The notes beneath the pieces were generated by a model. It ran no database searches. It had not been told where the DNA came from and worked only from the letters and a program-made list of their open reading frames with translations. A stretch of DNA of 64,000 nt, taken from the NCBI RefSeq assembly GCF_000423345.1, contig NZ_KE384008.1:314857-378856 (forward strand), read 5' to 3'. This document shows, in pieces, positions 59,938-64,000 of the stretch. The stretch is from Marinimicrobium agarilyticum DSM 16975 (lineage in GTDB: Bacteria; Pseudomonadota; Gammaproteobacteria; Pseudomonadales; Cellvibrionaceae). How positions within the stretch are numbered: the stretch's first letter is position 1; every line of letters starts with the position of its first letter. The translations under genes and the position numbers were made by a program.

Positions 59938-60009
59938 TCCGTGCCAATCTTAAACTGACTGACTAAAAGGGCGTGCTTCATGGGAATATACTCGTTGGTT
60001 GGCACGGAG
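59937..60009. repeat. Linker inverted repeat
   Basis: CTCCGTGCCAA (59937-59947) and TTGGCACGGAG (59999-60009) are a perfect 11-bp inverted repeat around 51 bases that are more AT-rich. It starts at the last base of repeat A and ends at the first base of repeat B, so the three stems are contiguous. Confidence 0.8.
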
Positions 60010-60171
60010 CAGACGGGGCGTATAGCCTTTCGGGGGCGTTAGTCGCCGTGGACGACCCACATGGATGTGGGAAGTGTCCCGAAGCGCGGGGAGCGCGTAG
60101 GGACCGGCGCACTAATGAGCGCACATGGATGTGCTTGTAGCGTACCCCGAAAGGCTATGCTCCCCCTCTGC
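60009..60171. repeat. Composite inverted repeat B with CATGGATG palindromes
   Basis: Arms at 60009-60035 and 60145-60171 pair imperfectly over 27 bases, with a perfect 14-base core ATAGCCTTTCGGGG. Between them are two palindromes on the plus strand, CCCACATGGATGTGGG (60056-60071) and GCACATGGATGTGC (60121-60134), and a nested stem GTCCC/GGGAC with GCGC/GCGC (60076-60104). The architecture mirrors repeat A in opposite orientation, although the sequence outside CATGGATG differs. Bases 60172-60233, up to the next gene, hold nothing recognisable. Confidence 0.85.
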
Positions 60172-60233
60172 GGAATTCGATAATGACCACAAAGTTATTC
60201 AGTAAAAACTGAACACAACGAAAAAGGTTTGTA

Positions 60234-60707
60234 ATGACTGTCAACGTACTGTTCGTCTGTCTGGGAAATATCTGTCGTTCGCCGACCGCTCATGGAATAT
60301 TTGAGCAGAAAGTGAAAAACGCCGGACTGCAAGACGAAATCGTGATCGACTCCGCCGGTACCGGTGGGTGGCATATTGGCAAAAGCCCCGACGCCAGAGC
60401 CAGCCAGTTCGCACTGGAAAGAGGCTACGATCTTAGCCACCTGCGCGCGCGTCAGACCGACCCCAGCGACTTCCTGACTTACCAGTATATCCTCGCCATG
60501 GACAACGCCAACCTCGCCGATCTCAAACGGATGAAACCATCCAGCTACAAAGGCCATCTTGGACTGTTTCTCGACTTTGGAGACAACCCCCAGTACCGGG
60601 AAGTGCCCGATCCTTATTACGGTGGTGATGACGGCTTTCAGCTCGTACTCGACCTCGTCGAAAGCGCCTGCGATGGACTGCTGCTCGACATTCGACACCA
60701 ACTCTAG
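60234..60707 (+). CDS. Low-molecular-weight protein-tyrosine phosphatase
   Basis: 157 residues. The P-loop CLGNICRSPTAHG is near residue 10 with nucleophilic Cys and Arg; the general-acid Asp is in VPDPYYGG near residue 124. Family members dephosphorylate tyrosine on proteins, some regulating exopolysaccharide export. The reading frame is clear of the repeats upstream. It is followed 13 bases later by murB. Confidence 0.92.
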   Translation: MTVNVLFVCLGNICRSPTAHGIFEQKVKNAGLQDEIVIDSAGTGGWHIGKSPDARASQFALERGYDLSHLRARQTDPSDFLTYQYILAMDNANLADLKRMKPSSYKGHLGLFLDFGDNPQYREVPDPYYGGDDGFQLVLDLVESACDGLLLDIRHQL

Positions 60708-60720
60708 AACGGGCCGCCTT

Positions 60721-61740
60721 GTGAACCTGCAGACCGACATTGACCTTCAGCCCTACAACACCCTGGCCGTACCGGCCAGGGGAGCGTATTACGCGGAAGT
60801 CACCGAGCGCGAGCAACTGCCAGAGCTGTTGCGGTTCGCCCGGGATGAAGCGCTGCCGTTGTTGGTGCTTGGAGGCGGTAGCAATATCGTACTTGAACGG
60901 GATTTTCCCGGTCTGGTGCTGCATATTCGGTTGACCGGAAAGACCTTGTTGACTGAAGACCGTCACCACTATTGGCTTAAAGTCGCGGCGGGCGAGAACT
61001 GGCATGAGCTGGTGCAGTTTACCTTGGAACACGGGTACTGGGGGCTTGAGAACCTGTCACTGATTCCCGGCTCTGTGGGCGCCGCGCCGATTCAGAATAT
61101 CGGGGCTTACGGAGTGGAACTCAAAGATGTGTTTGAGCGGCTTGAGGCCGTTGACGTTGCCTCTGGCGAGCTTGTTGAGTTCAACGCAGATGAGTGTGCC
61201 TTTGGTTATCGCGACAGTCTGTTCAAACGAGGTGGCCGGGATCGCTACATTATCGTCTCGGTAACGCTGCGGCTATTGCGCCAGCCTCATCTGAAAGTCA
61301 CGTATCCTTCTCTGCGCGAGGCCTTGCAGTCCATCCCGGTTGAAGCCCTAACCCCTAAGGATGTCGGCCGCGCGGTGTGTACCGTTCGACAGAGCAAGTT
61401 GCCGGATCCGATGACGATTCCCAACGTGGGCAGTTTTTTTAAGAACCCGCTGGTCGGGCTTGACCAGTTTATGGAATTGCAGATGCGTCATCCCGGGCTG
61501 GTGTCTTATCCGATAGACGCACGGCATGTAAAGCTCGCAGCGGGATGGTTGATTGAGCGCGCAGGTTGGAAAGGTGTTCAGCGCGGATCGGTGGCCGTTC
61601 ACTCGGAGCAGGCGCTGGTGCTGACCAACCCGGGGCGTGCCTCAGGTGCGGAGGTGTTGGCGTTGGCCGAGGAAATCCGGCACTCCATCGCCGCAGAATA
61701 CGGTGTGGATCTGGAAGCGGAGCCGCGGGTTTATCCCTAG
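60721..61740 (+). CDS. murB: UDP-N-acetylenolpyruvoylglucosamine reductase
   Basis: 339 residues, type I MurB. It reduces UDP-GlcNAc-enolpyruvate to UDP-MurNAc with FAD and NADPH. FAD-binding segments LVLGGGSNIVL, IPGSVGAAPIQNIGAYG and AFGYRDSLFK are present, as are the catalytic Ser/Glu region VGSFFKNP and the C-terminal AAGWLIERAGWKG. GTG 60721 gives the family-length protein; the frame continues upstream inside the phosphatase gene. Confidence 0.95.
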   Translation: MNLQTDIDLQPYNTLAVPARGAYYAEVTEREQLPELLRFARDEALPLLVLGGGSNIVLERDFPGLVLHIRLTGKTLLTEDRHHYWLKVAAGENWHELVQFTLEHGYWGLENLSLIPGSVGAAPIQNIGAYGVELKDVFERLEAVDVASGELVEFNADECAFGYRDSLFKRGGRDRYIIVSVTLRLLRQPHLKVTYPSLREALQSIPVEALTPKDVGRAVCTVRQSKLPDPMTIPNVGSFFKNPLVGLDQFMELQMRHPGLVSYPIDARHVKLAAGWLIERAGWKGVQRGSVAVHSEQALVLTNPGRASGAEVLALAEEIRHSIAAEYGVDLEAEPRVYP

Positions 61741-61762
61741 TGTCGGGTTTTGGGTTCGGCCT

Positions 61763-64000
61763 CTAGTACAGTTCCACGACCACCCGGAATCCAACGGTGC
61801 CGTCACGGTATTCCGCAGGTTGACCGGTGCGGTGATGAGAGGCGATGTCGCCGACCGAGTCGGCCAGTGAGCCACCCCTGACGCTTCGCTCGGGACAGTT
61901 CTCGGCTACCAGTGGATCGCCGTCCAGAGGTATCTCCAACAGGTGGTTGCGGTAGCAGTCCTGGGTCCACTCGGCGACGTTGCCCGCGGTGTCGTGCAAC
62001 CCGAAAGCGTTCGCGGGATAGGAGCCGACAGGGGCGCTTTTACTGAAAAACAGACCGGCGTATTCGCTGTTGCAGCCACGACGGCAGTTGGCTAATCCTT
62101 CCGCGTCCGTGCCGGCCTCACCCCACCAGAAAGTGGTTTGCGTCCCGGCACGCGCGGCGTACTCCCATTCGGACTCGCTCGGTAAGCGGTAGCGCTTTCC
62201 GGTGACGTCGCTCAGCCATTGCACGTAGGCCTGCGCTTCGTTCCAACTGACGTTGATCACCGGCCGGTTGTCCCGCCCCCAGTTATTGTCATCGGGCAGA
62301 GCGTGCCCGGTGGCTTCGACGAATTTGGTAAAATCCGCGAAGGTGATTTCGAATCGGCTGATTGCAAAGGCGGTGGGAATGCGGATGGAGCGTTCCGGCA
62401 TGCTGCGACTGTCCAGTTTGCTGCCCATGGTGTAGCGCCCGGCGGGCACGATGATCATTTCAGGACCCTGGCCGCCGCTGCTCAGCTCGTTAAAAAAATT
62501 CGCGCCGGCCACCGGTGTTTTGCGAAGACGCACGTCGAGCTTAACGGCCTCGTCTTCTATTTCAATCCATTGGGTCTCCGTGTCGTAGCCATCGTAACTG
62601 GTTTCAATGTGGTAGCGGCCCGGTAATAGCGGAATACCCGGGTAGTACCGCTCCACAATATTGAGGATACGCACGCGGGCGTTCTCAGGCACGGGTTCGA
62701 CCCGGAGTTCGTAGCGCGGTGGCGCGGCCGTGGGTGTCTCGGTGCTGGGCTCGTCAGTGGGCAGCCCGACAGAGGTCATCGGGAGCTGTGTATTTTCGGT
62801 CTCCGTCGTCGGCTCCAGCTTAAGCACCAGTGGCGTGGTGGGCACCGCGCTTGCCCGGCTCGACGGCGCGGGGCGGGAAGGTTGAGCGACGGACGGAACC
62901 AGCAAATTGGCGGTGGCCATGGCTGTGTCCGCGACCGGGGCGGGCAGGAACCGTTCGCCGGGCAGCTCCCATTGACTCAGTGCCAGGCTGAACGCGCCCC
63001 AGATGATCAATACCATCAACCCCAATGTCAGCGCCCGGGAGATCAGCCGACCCCGGCTGAAGGAGTGGTAATGCGCGGCCTGCTGCACTTGGGTGGACAC
63101 CACGGTGGTGTGTTCCCGGGCTTTGGGCATAGGGCCCTTGATTTCCGTGACCCGAATTCTCGGGTGGCGGTACAACCCCCGCCGTGGAGTCCAGCGCAGG
63201 GAGAAGACAGCGTTCCCATAGCTTCTCAGTTGCTCCTGTAGCGCACCGATGCTGGTGGACAGCAGGGCACGAACCAGAGACAGCAGCTGCACCCGGGTGG
63301 AATGGGCGCTGGTGATGTAGGTCTGGGGTAACCCGGCGGGACCCTCGAGGTTGTCGATGGCCGTTATCAGGTCCCGGCCGCGTTGAAAACGGTTGTCCGG
63401 CTCCTTGGCGAGCAGATGGTTCAGGATTTTCTGGTAAGCCTGGTACTGGGGCGGCAGTTTGGGGATGGGGGCGGTCAGATGCTTGATGGCAATGGCGACG
63501 GCTTCGTCCGCCTGGTAGGGCACCTGTCCGGTGAGCATTTCAAAGAACACCACCCCAAGGCTGTAGATGTCTGCCCGCCCGTCCACGGGTTTGCCTCGCG
63601 TCTGCTCGGGGCTCATGTAGTGGGGCGTGCCTACGACGGTTCCGGCGTTGGTCATGCGCGAGGCGCTGCTGACCGTTTTGGCTACGCCGAAGTCAGACAG
63701 AACCGCTGAGTTGTCCTCCCGAAACAGAATGTTTTCCGGTTTGATGTCCCGGTGGATGTAACCTTTCTCATGCGCATGATCCAGAGCGCCGGCGATTTCC
63801 CGGGTGATTCGCAGCACTTCCTGAGTGCTCAGGCCCGTGGCCATTTTCTCGTGAATGGACCCGCCGGAGAGGTAGTCCATGGCGATGTAGTTCAGGTTCT
63901 TGTAGCGACCGATGTCGTAGATGGAGACGATGTTCGGGTGAGACAGCTGCCCGACGATATTGGCCTCGCGCTGGAAACGTTCGCTGAACACCGGGTCGCC
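61763..64000 (-). CDS. Ser/Thr kinase - TM - PEGA-like - FGE-like fusion, 5'-truncated
   Basis: The frame is open through the window end; the kinase N-terminus, with its glycine loop, is missing. 745 codons are visible. Kinase: HRDIKPENIL near residue 80, DFGVAK near 103, and the activation-loop end HYMSPEQ. Next come a linker, a transmembrane helix (ALTLGLMVLIIWGAFSLAL, about 320-340) and a Pro/Thr-rich segment. A PEGA-like domain (LRVEPVPENARVRI) is at about 430-495. A formylglycine-generating-enzyme/SUMF1-like domain (GRYTMGS, YRLPSESEWEYAAR, GLHDTAGNVAEWTQD, RSVRGGS) occupies about 515-745. The extracytoplasmic part would be PEGA plus FGE. Similar to PpkA-type kinases; substrates unknown. 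Confidence 0.88.
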   Translation of the reverse strand, partial: GDPVFSERFQREANIVGQLSHPNIVSIYDIGRYKNLNYIAMDYLSGGSIHEKMATGLSTQEVLRITREIAGALDHAHEKGYIHRDIKPENILFREDNSAVLSDFGVAKTVSSASRMTNAGTVVGTPHYMSPEQTRGKPVDGRADIYSLGVVFFEMLTGQVPYQADEAVAIAIKHLTAPIPKLPPQYQAYQKILNHLLAKEPDNRFQRGRDLITAIDNLEGPAGLPQTYITSAHSTRVQLLSLVRALLSTSIGALQEQLRSYGNAVFSLRWTPRRGLYRHPRIRVTEIKGPMPKAREHTTVVSTQVQQAAHYHSFSRGRLISRALTLGLMVLIIWGAFSLALSQWELPGERFLPAPVADTAMATANLLVPSVAQPSRPAPSSRASAVPTTPLVLKLEPTTETENTQLPMTSVGLPTDEPSTETPTAAPPRYELRVEPVPENARVRILNIVERYYPGIPLLPGRYHIETSYDGYDTETQWIEIEDEAVKLDVRLRKTPVAGANFFNELSSGGQGPEMIIVPAGRYTMGSKLDSRSMPERSIRIPTAFAISRFEITFADFTKFVEATGHALPDDNNWGRDNRPVINVSWNEAQAYVQWLSDVTGKRYRLPSESEWEYAARAGTQTTFWWGEAGTDAEGLANCRRGCNSEYAGLFFSKSAPVGSYPANAFGLHDTAGNVAEWTQDCYRNHLLEIPLDGDPLVAENCPERSVRGGSLADSVGDIASHHRTGQPAEYRDGTVGFRVVVELY

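Noticed and set aside
59236-59947. Minus-strand frames over the kdsB 3' half and repeat A
   Set aside because: Composition follows the kdsB antisense and the repeat arms; no recognisable protein.

Overview
This window looks like chromosomal core DNA of a free-living, probably marine, gammaproteobacterium. It is GC-rich and gene-dense. The proteins resemble Pseudomonadales/Cellvibrionales-type families (assignment by protein recognition only; no search was run). From memory, the gene order from topA through sulA/lexA, csiV-mfd, nqrABCDEF-apbE-nqrM-sthA, PilZ, lolCDE, comEC, exbBD, lpxK, kdsB and lmwPTP to murB closely follows Pseudomonas aeruginosa PA3011-PA2977. I see no tRNA, rRNA, IS element, prophage or CRISPR array.

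Region by region. 1-4.4 kb: a truncated PHP phosphoesterase, a YciO/Sua5-family protein, scpA-scpB and rluB. 4.4-8.4 kb: an active-looking diguanylate cyclase, then a CpxA/CpxR-type envelope-stress pair with a CpxR-box-like repeat in front of it, and a flavodoxin. 8.4-10.2 kb: cmoA-cmoB (tRNA wobble uridine modification). 10.2-19.5 kb is a signalling stretch: EAL-CBS-degenerate GGDEF protein, REC-TPR regulator with a soluble histidine-kinase-like partner, a double-FHA membrane protein, a DUF5610-like protein, a small glutaredoxin-like protein, an EAL-HDOD protein and a CheV-type CheW-REC protein. 19.5-25.5 kb: Slt transglycosylase, Uup ABC-F ATPase, UspA, and two small membrane-anchored proteins. 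25.5-33.7 kb: topA with a good promoter, two conserved small genes, the SOS pair lexA-sulA behind a promoter with two LexA boxes, an MscS channel, a hypoxanthine phosphoribosyltransferase and a cold-shock gene with a long leader. 33.8-38.2 kb: csiV-mfd. 38.6-47.3 kb: the complete Na+-translocating NADH:quinone reductase operon with its maturation factors apbE and nqrM, then sthA. 47.3-51.5 kb: a small SmpA-like periplasmic protein, a PilZ protein with a helical insertion, and lolC-lolD-lolE. 51.5-61.7 kb: DUF2062 protein, a 718-residue coiled-coil membrane protein, comEC, exbB-exbD, lpxK, kdsB, a low-molecular-weight phosphatase and murB. The window closes inside a Ser/Thr kinase fused to a membrane anchor, a PEGA-like domain and a formylglycine-generating-enzyme-like domain.

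Functional links: envelope biogenesis and its surveillance dominate (Cpx, Slt, LolCDE, LpxK, KdsB, MurB, CsiV, ExbBD), next to Na+-based respiration and a c-di-GMP/phospho-signalling cluster.

The least ordinary sequence lies between kdsB and the phosphatase gene (59,826-60,171). Three back-to-back inverted repeats fill 346 bases, and two of them enclose pairs of small palindromes centred on CATGGATG. The second is a perfect intrinsic-terminator hairpin inside the codons of the ApbE signal peptide. No defence or secondary-metabolite system was recognised.
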